Positions 1 to 12,793 of a stretch of DNA of 64,000 bases are shown here, piece by piece. Numbering within the stretch: position 1 is the stretch's first letter; each line of letters begins with the position of its first letter. The translations under genes were made by a program, and so were the position numbers. The notes under the pieces are model-generated. The model was given only the letters and a program-made list of their open reading frames with translations, was not told the origin of the DNA and did no database searches. Source of the DNA: Linnemannia elongata (Eukaryota > Mortierellomycota > Mortierellomycetes > Mortierellales > Mortierellaceae); contig JAXBDG010000022.1 in assembly GCA_036320915.1 (NCBI GenBank), positions 62,001 to 126,000 of the forward strand, written 5' to 3'.

Positions 1-1107
1 CTCCAGTCTCACCCTTCTTCCTTTTCCATACTCCCTTCACTCCTTCCCCTTAGCCTTTGCCCCGTATCGAGGTCCTGTCATTATCCCTTTTGGCCTTCTC
101 CCTTCTTTGCCTTCTATGGAAGAGAAGAGAAGGGGAGAGGGAGAAGATGTTTAGGTCCCAGGGAAAGATATATATTAAAAAAAAAGAGCGACCAAAAGCT
201 GGACTAGGAGAAATCGAGAACCCATTTGCTGCATGTCGCCAGAGGTGTCCCTATATATGCGCGGCACAGGCCCCCTTCCTCCTATGGGCATCCTACACCA
301 TCTTCGCGCTTTCCCTGTGTCCATTGCCGTTCTGTCCATTCTCAGCTTTTTTCTCTTTCCGGCTACGACAAGGACGTAACAATGCAGTGTTCGAACACCC
401 CATAGGCGATACAGATTAATGCATGAAGCATGCCGTGCCATGCCATACCATGCACGTGTACATTCAAAAGCAGACAAACACCAGAAAAGAGTCCTATCCC
501 CTTGCGCTTCATTTTTTTTTCGCTTTTTCGTCCCCCTTGCTCTACTCCCCTCCTCCCCCCTTCTTGCCCCACGCACATATCGGCCACCTGCTCTCTCCCC
601 CTACACCCACATTCATCCCATCCCATATGAATATGAAAATGAATATGAATATGAATATGGGGTAGATACGAAGATAAGGATAGAAAGGAGTGGTGCTGAC
701 TATTTCCGTGTCGGCTACCAAGAGCGCCGAGTGGAGATGCTCGTGGTCTCATCGCTGGCCGGGTATTGGCTCCTGAACAAAACATGTAGGCATGTAGGTG
801 TGCAGTAATCAACAAACAAACAAACAAAAAAACAAAAGGCTTTTCGTCCGAAAAAAAGAGAGTAAACTCACAAAAGAAACAAAACATATATAAAATAAAG
901 TGAGGGGACGAAGCTCCCCAACGAAGGGAGACCTAGGAGAGGGACCAAGTAAGTAAACCAAAACGAGAGCCACTAGTGCGCTTCCTCGCTGATTCACAAA
1001 TGTCACAATGTGGTGACTGTAGCGAAATCGATCGGGTAAAATACAATTGCTATTTATTATTTCTCGTTTTCATTCGCTTTGCTATTTCTAAGTACAGTAT
1101 CAAAGGT
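1..1107. other. Left-edge intergenic DNA, no gene recognised
   Basis: Downstream flank of the first P450 gene. Several short open frames exist on both strands, but they are low-complexity (pyrimidine-rich, or a near-repeat of ATGAAT at about 628-660) and resemble no protein family. An AT-rich stretch around 1050-1100 could serve the 3' end of the minus-strand P450. Confidence 0.6.
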
Positions 1108-3617
1108 TTAGAGGGCGACGGCGGTAGTGTCCTGGTTGAACTCGCGACGGTGGACGCGGATGGGGAGACCAGCCGCGATGGGGAGGGTCAAACCAGCAGC
1201 ATAGCCTGGCTCGTTGACAGGGTCAACCAACTCGAATGTGAAGCGACGGAAGACTGTCGCGATGAATGTCATTGCCTCTGCTGTCGCAAACTGCATGCCC
1301 AAGCTATTTATTAGAACGAAAGTATGAGAAAAATGGTTAGCTAGTACTTCACTTGTTTGTTTTGTAACATGGCATAAAAAACTACAGTAACGGGCAAAAA
1401 CGAAGAGGATAAATAGTAAAATATGTCTTACCAGGTGCGGGGTCCGGCATGGAAGGCAGGGAACTTGAAAGGAGACGTCTTGTCACCGGTGAGCCAGCGG
1501 TCAGGGTTGAACTCCTTGGCATCAGGTCCCCAGACACGAGTGTCTCTGCCCATGGTCCAAGGGCTCCACAAGAAGAACTCGCCCTTCTTGATCTCCACTC
1601 CGTCTATTTTGCGTCATGAAAAGTAAAGTGGTTTAGTAGGTTATATTGCAGCAAGCAAGATATATTGCAATATATGTGTGTAGATGTATACGTACTAGGG
1701 AGGACATCATCCTCGACGCAGACCTTCATGTTGCGAGGGACTGAGGGGTACAGGCGGAGGGCTAAAACAGTAAAAATGAGAACATAGAGGGTGTGAGTAA
1801 GCACTCGCGAGTCATGCAAATATCTCTATTTCGCAAGAAATGCTCATCTACCGGCATTGCTTGCTGTATAGCTGCATATACCAATCGCATTGAGTTAATT
1901 TCGGACTCATACCTTCGTTAAAGCTGCATTGTCGGATAATCCATCGGATTCGGAAACAAGAAAGGTCCAAAAGATCAAGAGAAGAAACGAGAAGGGGGGT
2001 GTTCAAGAGAGACAACAAATGGTGAAATGAGTTGAGTAATCAAGGGATCATGCAAACGAGAGCGCCACGGGTGCGTTCAACCTAGGAAACATATATACAA
2101 CATGGACACACAGAAGATGACAGGACGCGTCTCAAACGCAAATGGGAATAAAGAAAAGAAGAAACATACCATGCCTCGGCATACTTCATCTTCTTGGTGA
2201 TCTCATAAGTAGGCTCGGAATCGCCGACGATCTCGTCGATCTCCTCGCGCAACTTGCGGGCAATGTTCTTGTCAGACTGGTCCCTATGGATCAAGTAAAA
2301 CATCCATGAAAGTGCCTGTGCCGTCGTATCACGTCCCGCGCTAGTATATCGGTAATACATCCATAAACAACCGCGTTAGTGATGGAATTCAGAGATGTCA
2401 GTGATTCTAAATGTCTTCGTTGCATATTCGCCAATTTTTGTCCCGCATCCACCTTGGCTGAGTAGTCTAGAATAAGAGAAACTTACATGATGAAGTTGAG
2501 GATGGAGTCCTTCAACATATCATCCGAAAGAGGCTCGTCATTCTCGCCCTTGAGGTCCATGAACAACTGCAAAAGATCCTTTTGAGGCTTGTGGAAGCCC
2601 TCCTGACGACGAGTACGAATGATGTTGAGCGCGAAATCAGTCACGGTCTTCTTGTCCTTGGCGACGATCTTGCTGGTTCCGTCGAGCCACTCGACGATCT
2701 TCCAGGGACCCTTGAAGAGACGCTCACTCACGATGGCGTTGAGACGGTCAAAGGCCACAGCAAAGTCGACTTCGCCCTCCGGGTTGTCCAAGCATCCGAA
2801 CGATTGTCCAAACGAGACCCTATTGTTGGTTTGGTTTGGTTCGGTTGCACAAATTAAGCATCAGGGAATATTAGCTTCGCGTTTGTTATGCAAAAGCGGG
2901 CTGAGGAGGTATAATTGATGACTTGTTTTTGCTCAATTGTATGCCCAATGCCTTTGTTCCTGTCGTCGCTACAGGTTGTGTTGTTGCTGTGCCTTGGTCA
3001 ATGCGTCTGTCGCGTGGGTGTAGTTGATATCATTCTTTATCTGCCCCTCTTTCGAATGCGCCTTGTCTGTGTCCCTGCCTGCTGAGGGTATAGAGAAGGA
3101 GAATGTAGGGAGGTACGTAGGTGCTCAAGTACCAAGAAGGTCCGTGTGTTGGATTGTAATCTTTGTGAACTGAAAAGCATGAGGCGTTGTTGTTGTTGCA
3201 AGGGGAGGGGGGTACAATGTTTTTGTGTGTAAAGAGTGATAGGAGGAAAGAAAAAAGAGCGAGTGTAGAAGAAGAATAAGGGAAAGAGACTTACTCGCCG
3301 AAGCCGTCGAGGGTGAATCTGAGGAGGACGTCATGAACGTCAACGGCAGTACCACGCTCGGCAATGGTATCAAAGTAGTCGGAGACAATCAGGGATTCTT
3401 TGACAAAGACATTGCTCGTGTAGTCTATATTGAGAGAGGGTGAATGGTAAAGGGAGGAGGAAGATTAGCATGAATGTAGTAATAATGAGGAGGTTAAGGA
3501 GGATAGGCTATGGGAAAGGAGTTCGGTAAGACAGAGTTCAACTGTCATTACCGTCATTACTGCCATTCTTCTCTTCCTTCCTTCCCTCCCTTCCCTCCCT
3601 CCCCCTGTCCATCCTGC

Positions 3618-3657
<40 letters not shown>

Positions 3658-3890
3658 CTCTTTCTGTCTGTTGTCTTGTTCGGTTCAACTTCAAATAAAC
3701 GCACACCCAATCACTCAGTATTCTTCTTTCCCTGTACCTCCCATATTTTCCCTCCACGGCTATGCATTCATTCATTTCACTTTTTCTCCTTCATTCTCGG
3801 ATCCCGACTCTCCAGGTCTCACTCCAATGCAAACGAAACTCGAGAAACAAAAACAACGATTCAAGAAATGCGAGGTGATGACGACAGAAG

Positions 3891-3921
<31 letters not shown>

Positions 3922-4455
3922 AGGAAGAATGAGAAACAAAAAGTTACCTCGGAAGGCCTTGACGTTAAAGATGTGGGAGGCAAGCTTGCGCTGCCACTTC
4001 CAGAGGTCGCCATCGGCACCAAAGATACCCTGTCCCAAAAGATCGGCCATCGATTCTTGCACGATAGGACCTTTCTCGTATGCCCAAAAGTTGGTCTTCA
4101 AGACATGTTCGAGGACATCAGGGTTGTTGACCATGATGTTGCGACCGGAACCGGGGATGGTGTACGTCCAGGACTCGCCGTACTTTTCGTGGAAGCGATC
4201 ATGCAACTGGGACATTTGGGTCATGGGCAGGCGGAGGAAGAGGATTAGGTTGCCGATGAGGGGGAGACCACGGGGTCCGGGGATGTTGGTGCGACGGGTG
4301 CCGATGACATTGTCGCGGTACTTAATGAGGTAGTAGGCGATGAAAAGGCCGAGGGCGGTCTTTGGGGCGTTGTTGCGTTCGAATGCCTTGAGCAGGAACT
4401 TGAGGGCAGCCGACGACTTGGCCGCCTGTGAGAAATATGTCAATGCTGATTCCAT
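1108..4455 (-). CDS. Cytochrome P450, paralogue A (528 aa, 8 exons)
   Basis: Haem-thiolate monooxygenase, expected to be anchored in the ER membrane and to take electrons from a P450 reductase. Exons (high to low): 4455-3948, 3424-3295, 2819-2487, 2340-2170, 1923-1913, 1761-1696, 1603-1432, 1303-1108; sum 1587 nt. A hydrophobic anchor lies near residues 30-45, followed by a proline-rich hinge (PGPRGLPLIGN). Helix-I motif AGRDTT starts at about 325, the K-helix ExxR is E384-R387, and FNPDRW is the PERF-like motif. The haem-loop cysteine C464 in FHAGPRTCLG is split by a phase-2 intron, so the exon read alone seems to end in Trp. Helix-I and haem-loop wording recalls the CYP52/CYP86 fatty-acid omega-hydroxylase group (inference); substrate unknown. 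It is the only one of the three paralogues without the intron after GADG(D/H). Confidence 0.92.
1913..1923 (-). other. 11-nt micro-exon of P450 A
   Basis: Bases CTTTAACGAAG, flanked by a TGCAG acceptor and a GTATGA donor. It joins phase-2 and phase-1 neighbours to read C-F-N-E-A-L-R, restoring the conserved ExxR motif. Without it the reading frame breaks between the exons ending at 2170 and starting at 1761. P450 B has an 11-nt counterpart at the same place. Confidence 0.85.
3621..3652. repeat. (TC)n microsatellite in P450 A intron 1
   Basis: Uninterrupted TC dinucleotides within the first intron of P450 A. The same intron has a run of about 28 A near 3892-3919, just beyond the donor as read on the minus strand. 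Confidence 0.9.
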
Positions 4456-6955
4456 TTTATGTATGTGTGTGATGGAAGGGTAGAAGGTAGTAGGTCGTTA
4501 AAGAAGCGAAAGAGGAGAAAGAAGAGGAAGAAGGAGGGGAAGAGAAACAGAGGATGAAGATAAGGATGAGAGAGGATGGTGTGGGGGAGGGGAGAAGTGT
4601 GAGAAGAAGTAGAAGAAAAAAGAGAGGAGTGAGAAAGAAGGCCGATGATGTTAATAAATAAGAAATGAACAGTCGACCCGAGCAAAGTAACGGACAAAAG
4701 GAACCCCGAGAATGGGAATAAAGAAGGGTGCGGTATGGTAGTGCACCTAAGTAAAGGTGCTTCATTAATACACTAGACTAACAACCGGTTATAAGACTGG
4801 GAACTGAGTGAGCATGTCGGTGGTGGGGTAGCTAGCATCGATCGGCCATTTGACCATTGGCAATTGGATTGGCGCTTCCCTTCCTTCCTTCCTTCCTTCC
4901 TTCCTTCCCGTAAGACCCATAGAGTTGAGACAACAACAAGACTAGGCAATTCAATTGCTCTCTTGTTTTCATATTTGTGTTCTCTTCTCTTCTCGTTCTT
5001 CCTTTCTCTCTCTCTGAACCTCGCTCTCTCGGACATGTGCGATCGAGAAAGGAGAAAAACAAGGGTGTGTGTACGCACACTCATGGTTTGTCCGAAAATG
5101 TTATTTTGGGTGTGGGAGTGAAAGTTGTTGTTGTTGGTATCTCTCTCTATAGAGTTCATTATTACCCTTCATTCTTCCCGGACGGACTAAGGTTGATTGA
5201 GCGTTTATTTCTTCTCGTTCACTCTCCTCATTTCATACCAATTTGCCTCTCCAAGGAATTGTTGAAAGGGTTTACCATTGAGCAGGGCGAGCCATGGTCA
5301 AACAAGAGAAGGAAAAAGGACGCATAGCATGACAAAGACTTCCTCTACTTGTCTTCTCCTCTTCTCTTTGCTCTCAGGCTGTTCAACACTTCAATGGTCC
5401 CACAAATCCAGGTTTGACAAAAAGCAGTAATGATTCCGACAGACAGACTAACAGCCTGGCAACACAAACCCATGGTCACCTAATACTCTTTGGAGTTGAG
5501 AGCAATTCGATTTTGTTTTTCTCCCGTTTGTCCCATGTGCATGGAGTGTCTGATAGATACTCAATCGGACTCATTTCTCTCTTTCTTTTTCACTCTCGCT
5601 CAAAATGCGTAAGGTTGTATGCATGCATAATATTTGCAGCTCGTTTGTTTTGTTTGTGTGCGTGTTTGAGTTTATGATAACACGAATGAACCATGAACCA
5701 CAACCGACTGGCCATCCTCCTCTTCATCTTTTCATCTCTTCGTTTCTTTTTGTGCGCCCTGTGCAGTCATACTTTCTTCAATCATTGACGAACATACATA
5801 CAAACAAACAAAAACTCAAACGGGGCAACAGCGCCGGATGGGCCAATCAAGAAAACAACGCTTTGAACGAACTATCCGGATCGACTTTACATCCTACTCC
5901 TCCTCCTCCTGACCACTTCCTACTCACACCACTCCCCACACGCCACATTTGTCTTTCTCCCTTAACCTTGACAGAGTTGCGACAAATGGTAAGAGAGGGG
6001 TATACGTGCGCAGTGTGAAATATAGCCCGATCGATCGCTGGCATGGCTGGGATACGTGGATACTGCAGTTACCTATGCGCGATAACAGCAACGACGAAAT
6101 GTGATAGGGAGAGGATGGATAAGGAAGGAATCCCTGCAGTACTTTTCTCTGTCCATTATTTCCTTTCTTTAACTCCTTCGCCTCTCCGCTGAAAGGATGC
6201 CTTCCTCTTTTCTAGTGCTTCTCTCTTTCGTCGCCCCCTCTCTCTCCTCCTTTTCTAGCGTCCCTTGGTTTCTTCGCCTGCAATTCGCTGGGACACACAC
6301 ACGTCTGTGGATGCGCAGTGTTTAGGGGACAGGTGGGATGAGTTTTGTTGAGCATGGCCACACCATTTTTTTTTTCGCGCTGTCGACAACCAGCCCTGTG
6401 CTTTTGCTAAATACCCGTTTTTCATGCCGTCTCTTTGGTTTTTTTTATTTTATTTCTTGTCGTTCGACTACTGACGCACGGTTACTAGAAGCGTGGAGAG
6501 TTCATCCCGTTCGGTTCATCGGAGGAAGGTATCAAAAATAGCCGGGTAACAGGGGACGTTCAAGGCAGGGCCGCGACTTTTTTTTTTTTTTTTTTTTCAC
6601 TATCGTTATTTTGTCGATAGGTAAGGAGGGTTCTTTTACTTTGCGAATGTAAACAAATGAGTATCACCGATCAAAGAGGCTATACAAAAACCAAAATGGA
6701 TACGAAGAAGAAGACGAAGATCGAGTTTACTGGCCTAGTCGTTCTCCACCATTCTTCTCCTTCTCCTTTGATTCATCTGTTGTTTTCTATATGTATTATC
6801 GTGCTGTTCTGTTATTCTCGGACTGAGAGACAATAGGTCGTTTTACGCGTTGAAAAGTATATGAATTCTCTTCACAAGACAATACAGAGTCCCAATGATT
6901 AACAAGAGCTTCTCCTCCAGCGGGAAGACAAGAACGACCACCCATCGCGTTTTGA

Positions 6956-6990
<35 letters not shown>

Positions 6991-7399
6991 TTGTTAGTTT
7001 GTTTGTTTGTTGTTGTACAGGATAAGTCTATCCAAAGTGTGGAGCAGGGCTTTGTGGAGTGGAATAGTCCAGATTGCCCTGACCTCCCTCCAGACTCGCT
7101 CGCCCAGAGTTTCTGTTGTTTTCCGAACGCAAAGACCCTTCCTTTTCGGCACGGCATCATCAACAAACATTTCAACCGTCGTTGAAAGTGAAAGGTGGAA
7201 CATGGAGGTGGTTCATGGTAGTAGTGGACGGGTCGACTATGATAACAAAAAAAGGCACGGTTCAGGCGGAATTAAATTTTAATCGGTTCGGGTCACAGGC
7301 ACACGGCCCAAATAGGTCCGGGGAACCATTCCTCTCTCTTCTACGCCCACTTTCACACAATGCGTCTATGAAAAAGACAAGGAAGGATGAGGAAGAAAA
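4456..7399. other. Intergenic, promoter side of P450 A
   Basis: About 2.9 kb between the start of P450 A and the 3' end of P450 B. It holds a TTCC repeat (about 4874-4907), a poly-T run near 6579-6597 and a TG repeat near 6959-6987. No protein-like frame, tRNA or clear TATA box was found. Confidence 0.6.
6959..6987. repeat. (TG)n microsatellite
   Basis: About 14 TG units followed by a short poly-T and GTTT repeats, in the 3' flank of P450 B. Confidence 0.9.
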
Positions 7400-9717
7400 C
7401 TATACAGGGCGTTGGTGGACGCGTAGGGGTAGACCATTTGCCATAGGAAGCGTCAGTCCTGGGAGATATCCAGGTTCCCTGTCAGGATCGACCAACTCAA
7501 ACGTAAACCTCTGTAGAAGTATCGCCAGAATCGTGATCGCCTCTGCCGTCGCAAACTGTTGTCCCAGGCTAACGAGACAAAGGATAAGAAAGGAGTGAGT
7601 ACACCTGTTTTGTGTGCACCGACACGAGTAAGCAAAGAATAAAACAAGAAAAAGGTACCATGTGCGAGGTCCGGCGTGGAAGGCGGGGAACTTGTGTGCC
7701 GGGAACTTTTCGCCAGTCATCCAGCGGTCTGGTTTATATTCTCTTGCGTCAGGGCCCCAGATGGCTGTATTGCGACCCATCGTCCATGTGTTCCAGCTCG
7801 CAAACTCACCCTTGTATATCTTTGTACCATCTAAATGCAATTGAAAAGAAGGATGAGTTAGGTTGACTGTGTTCAATGGATATATGGCGCCCTCTTTGTT
7901 TTTGTAACTGGAAGTGAGGTTGTGTACCTGGCCAGATATCATCTTGCACGGCGACTTTCATGTTCCGGGGGACGCTTGGATAGAGTCGCAATGCTATTAC
8001 ATTGGCCAGACACAATGTAGAAAGGAGTATTAGGATGCTGCTGACCATACTATCATCGCAACACAAACAGACACTCGCCTTTCACTTCAAACTTACATTC
8101 ATAGACACTAGCAAAAAATGAAAATTAAACAGTTAAGCGTTGAAAGCATATGATATATGTTAGTAATTGTTTCTTCATAAACCCTTTACATGAATCAACA
8201 AAAGGAAGGAAAGTACCATGCTTCGGCAAACTTCATGTTCTTGCAAGAATCATACGTTGGTGCCTGTCCCTTCAACACCTTATCTACCTCTTCCACCAGC
8301 CTCTGCACAATCTGTGGGTCCGTCTGGCTCCTAAACAGCAAATAAAACGTCCACGACAACGCCTGCGCCGTCGTATCTCTGCCTGCGATAATAAAATTCA
8401 ACACCAAATCCTTCAACATCTCATCCGACAAGGGTCTCCCATCGTCCGCATCCTGCATATCCATGAATAACTGTAAGAGATCCTTCTTTGGTTTATCATG
8501 TCCGTAAATCCGTCGGTCACGAATGATTTTGAGGGCGAAGGAGGTGATGGTTTGCTTGTCTTTTCGGATTTGGCGTCCACGAGAGGTGAGGAGCTCTGTG
8601 AGCTGCCATCCGGGAGTGAAGAGGCGGTTAAAGACGATGGTGTTAAGACGGTCGAAGGCTGCGGCGAATTCGACAGTGTCTTCTTCAGGCGAGTCCAAAC
8701 ATCCGAATGACTGTCCGAACGATATCCTATCGAGCGATGACTCGTTGTTAGATCGTTTTTGTTGTGTGAGTGAAGAGAGATATAAAAGACAAATGGAGAC
8801 TTTCAAATACTCACTCGCCAAAGGAGTCGAGGGTGTAGAGATAGAACAGCTTATGTATGTCGACCACTCTTTCTTCCTCGGCAATCATCCCCAGATAATC
8901 CGCGACTATGTACGATTCCTTGACAAACACTTCGCTCGTGTACTATTCCCATTTGTGTACATCCAGGTGTGGGAAAAAAATTGTTTCAATGCAGGAGGTC
9001 AATGCTTCGTTGTCAGACAAACTGGACACAGTGACAATCAAGACGCTCAAACAAGAAAAAGGCAGGAAAAAGATGACATACTTCTCTGAATGCGTTGACG
9101 TTGAATATGTGCGAAGCCATCTTCCTCTGCCAGTTCCATGACTATTCAAGATCATGATAAGGGAAGAGCTGTTAGATCTGCATACCCTATACACGCACTG
9201 CCTCATATGAGCCATCTCGGAAGAAGATAGAAGAGAGACGTACGTGTCCGTCGGCGCCAAAGATACCATTGCCCAGCAAATCAAACAACGTCCGTCGCAT
9301 AAACTCGCCCTTTTCATACGCCCAAAAGTTGGTCTTCAACACATGTTCCAACACCGCGGGGTCCGTAAAATCCACAACCCTCCCCACAAACGGCAACGTA
9401 ATCGCAAACACTTTTCCGACCTCCTTGTGGATCTTTTCATTCAACTGGGAGACTTCGGTTCGAGGCTGGAAGGTCATGGTGACAATGTCTCCAACGAGGG
9501 GTAGGCTGCCACCAGGGGTTTTGAGGTCCTTGCGTGGGGTGACGCCGATGGCGGTTCTACGGTGCTTGAAGATGTAGAGGAGGATATAAGCGCCCAGGAA
9601 TCTCGAGAGGCTGCGTTTGTGGTAGGTGAGGTGGATGGTGAGGTTGTGGAGGAGTCCAAGGACTATCCGCACGGAAATGTATTTTGTGCGAGAGAGTTTA
9701 TTTGCTATTGAATCCAT
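7400..9717 (-). CDS. Cytochrome P450, paralogue B (529 aa, 8 exons)
   Basis: Membrane-bound haem monooxygenase, clearly a paralogue of its neighbours. Exons: 9717-9244, 9141-9082, 8942-8815, 8726-8217, 8107-8097, 7993-7928, 7830-7659, 7568-7400; sum 1590 nt. An N-terminal hydrophobic segment (GAYILLYIFKH) precedes the globular part. NFIIAGRDTTAQ in helix I lies inside one 510-nt exon, whereas A and C have an intron exactly at Ile-Ala, so that intron has been lost here. The 11-nt micro-exon supplies C391-V-Y-E394 of ExxR. The haem Cys is C474 in FHAGPRTCLG, again split by a phase-2 intron. The start gives an N-terminus that lines up with A and C. Substrate unknown; CYP52/86-like by motif wording only. 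Confidence 0.92.
8097..8107 (-). other. 11-nt micro-exon of P450 B
   Basis: Bases TGTCTATGAAT between a CTAG acceptor and a GTAAGT donor. It completes Cys, adds V-Y-E and opens the Ser codon of ExxR. It has the same length and phases as the micro-exon of P450 A, which strongly supports both. Confidence 0.85.
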
Positions 9718-10502
9718 TGTTGAAGGCGTGCGACTCTAGGCGAGGATTGCGTGTATGGTGGTGAGAGTGGGAAAAAGGTGAAAAGCGAAGACAGGGGATG
9801 CAGGTGGAGAGTGCTCTTGTTTGTAGAATGTAAGGAAAAGAGGAAGAAAGAAAAGAGAGGAAAATGAGGAAGATGAAGAAATAATGGGAAGGAGAGATCA
9901 ACTTTTCTTCCCCTGCCATTTTTTTTCCGCGGGAAAGAGCAGGGGCATTTCAGGGCAAGGCAGCACTATAGACGATCGAATCAGCCCTTCCCGTGATGGT
10001 TGCTGCCCAAAGCACAGAGCAGCACGCCGCCTTTTTCTCTTCTTGCCCTGCTCGTGTCTTTACTCGCCCTCACCTTGTAGTCTTATCTACTAGGAAAAAC
10101 AACGCCCATTCACGAAAGAGTGCATGTTATTATTGTGAAACACAGTATTGATACAGCTCGACCGTGTGGAGTTGGTCGCTAAATGGGTGCAAGGTTACAT
10201 ACTCACGGTCCATGCACCAGAGGATCGAGGTTGGAAAAAAGAACGAACCATAACCCCTCCATCGGACTCGGAAATATGTTTCCGCTGCTGACTCCCCGGT
10301 CCTTCGGCTGTGCCAAGGGGCGAGCACGAGAGTAAACAAAAATACCATTGCGCGGGAAGGAGACATATTTTCTTCCTTCCCATTTTTTGAGACGCACAAA
10401 AAAGTACCTCGTTTCAATAATAAGAAAAAAAAGAAGGCGAATCAAAGCTGTATACACTATCACAAAAAGACGTAGTAAGGGTTTGCTACGATCCTATTTA
10501 AT
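9718..10502. other. Intergenic, promoter side of P450 B
   Basis: 785 bp between P450 B and the 3' end of P450 C. Purine-rich next to the P450 B start; no conserved frame seen. Confidence 0.6.
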
Positions 10503-12793
10503 CTAGAGAACGCGTCGCTTGACGCGAAGCTTGAGACCATCAGCCATGGGCAAGGTCAATCCAGGGACATAGCCAGGCTCAGTATCGGGGTCGATCAACT
10601 CGAACGAGAACTTTTGGAACAACATCGACATGATCGTGATTCCCTCCACCGTCGCAAACTGCTGTCCCAGGCTAAATTATAGGTGAATACGAAAAAAAGG
10701 CGAGACATGAATTAGTATAAGTCATTGCGTGCTTGGATACGAAGCAGAATGAAGAAACAAGAAAGAGATGGCCTACCATGTGCGGGGTCCGGCGTGGAAG
10801 GCGGGGAACTTATGAGCTGAGAACTTTTCGCCCTGCATCCAGCGGTCGGGATTGTACTCCTTCGCATCTGGGCCCCAAACCTCGGTTGCACGGCCCATTG
10901 CCCAGCTGCTCCAGCTCACAAACTCGCCCTTGTACACCTTTGTGCCATCTATTGGTTAATAATGAAGTGTAATTGGACAGGGAAGGTTAGGTTAAGATTC
11001 AGTCGAGTTCAATATCAAACAATGAGATTGTGCATGCGAGTAATACTTTACCTGGCCAGACATCATCTTGGACGGCAACCTTGATGTTCCTTGGGACACT
11101 AGGATAAAGGCGGAGAGCTTCATAGAGACTGTACAGGTTCCAGTTCAAAGCAAATGGGAAGAGAAAAAGTAAGCAAGGTGTGAATGTTAAACCAAAGACA
11201 CTATAACAAAATGAAACGAGGCCATTGAACAACACAGAAGGGGATGATTACCAGGCCTCTGCGTATTTCATGGTCTTGCAGGTGTCATAGGTAGGCTCTT
11301 CTCCGCGAAGAACATCATCAACCTCTTTGACTAGCTTCTTGACAACATTGGGATCCGTCTGCGAACGATGCAACAAATAGAACATCCACGACAGTGCTTG
11401 TGCCGTCGTATCGCGTCCGGCGCTAATGAACAAGAACAATATGCTTGTTAGCTCGGTAACAGTATTTGTACAAGCACAAAAGTACTTGTGCGTAATGCAC
11501 GGACAAATAAGCGAATCCGATCGATCAACTCCTCCATGGTGTACGTACATAATAAAGTTGAGAATCAAATCCTTGAGCATCTCATCCGAGAGAGGCTTGC
11601 CATCATCACCATCGATATCCATGCACAACTGCAAGAGATCCTTCTGGGGCTTGTCGTATCCATGGACGCGGCGGTGACGGATCACGCCGAGTGCAAAGTC
11701 GGTGATGATCTTCTTGTCCCTGGCGACCTCCTTTGCAGTTCCTGTGACCCATTCGCGGAACTTGTATGAGCCTGCAAAGAGGCGATTGAAGACGACAGTG
11801 TTGAGGCGGTCGAAGGCTGCTGCAAATTCGACTTCTTCTTCGGGTGACTTCAAACATCCGAATGTTTGACCAAACGAAATCCTTAAATCCATATGAGAAA
11901 TAGAAGTTAGTTAATATCTGTTTAGTTCTTCTGGCGCGGATTATCCATAGAATGGTATTGGGTGATAGTACTTACTCGCCGAAAGAGTCGAGGGTGTAGA
12001 GGTAAAAGAGGTTGTGAATATCGACTATCTTGCCGTCATCCGACATTTTGCCCAAGTATTCCGTCACGATGTTGGATTCCTTGACAAAGACTGCACTCGT
12101 GTACTACAAATGATAGATAGGGTTGTCAATGGTGAGTGATGGGTCTCGTGTTTGCTTCACACGGTATTGTCACTCTGATATGCATGCACTTACGTTTCTG
12201 AATGCCTTGACGTTAAAGATGTGCGATGCCATCTTTCTCTGCCAGTTCCACAACTAACAATCAAAAGGAAGAAGAGGGATTGTTAGTTGTGCTCTTTAAA
12301 TACATCATTAACCAACTGTATGAGATAAAAATGGTGGACCTACGTGTCCGTCGGCACCAAAGATACCAAGACCCAAGAGGTCACTGAGAGTCTCCTGAAG
12401 CAAAGGTCCCTTCTCATACGCCCAAAAGTTTGTCTTCAACACATGCTCCAGCACAGCAGGTTCCTTGAACTGAATAATTCTTCCCATTTTAGGGACAGAG
12501 AAGGTCCAAGTGGAACCAAACTCATCATGCATGCGCTCATTCTGTTGAGAGACCTGGTTACGAGGGGTGAGGGCCATGAGGATCATGTTTCCTATGAGTG
12601 GGTGACCCCTGGGTCCCTTGAGATCTGGTCGAGGCTTAACGCCATAGGCGGTGTTACGATACTTGAAGATGACGGCGAGGATGTAGACGACGAGGGCGCG
12701 GGAGAGGTTCTTTCGAGTGAGTTGTTGGAGAAACTTTTTGAATGTAGGCGATGCATTTGATGCACTCGTGATTACTCCTGCCACTGCTTCCAT
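10503..12793 (-). CDS. Cytochrome P450, paralogue C (519 aa, 8 exons)
   Basis: Third member of the array. Exons: 12793-12344, 12253-12194, 12103-11976, 11881-11549, 11422-11252, 11128-11052, 10948-10777, 10671-10503; sum 1560 nt. A membrane anchor lies near residues 33-48, followed by LKGPRGHPLIGN. Helix I AGRDTTAQ starts at about 325, ExxR is E384-R387, and the haem Cys is C464 in FHAGPRTCLG (split codon). The 77-nt sixth exon equals the 11-nt micro-exon plus the 66-nt exon of A and B, so the intron between them is absent here. It starts 13 codons after the first Met of its open frame; the chosen Met follows an in-frame Thr/Gln-rich leader that looks untranslated. A strong TATA element lies about 150 bp upstream. 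Substrate unknown. Confidence 0.92.

Noticed and set aside
175..887. Overlapping open frames at the left edge
   Set aside because: Low complexity and mutually overlapping on both strands, with no family resemblance.
3665..3700. tRNA-like GGTTCAA box
   Set aside because: No matching A box or cloverleaf arms within range; other B-box-like hits in the window failed the same test.
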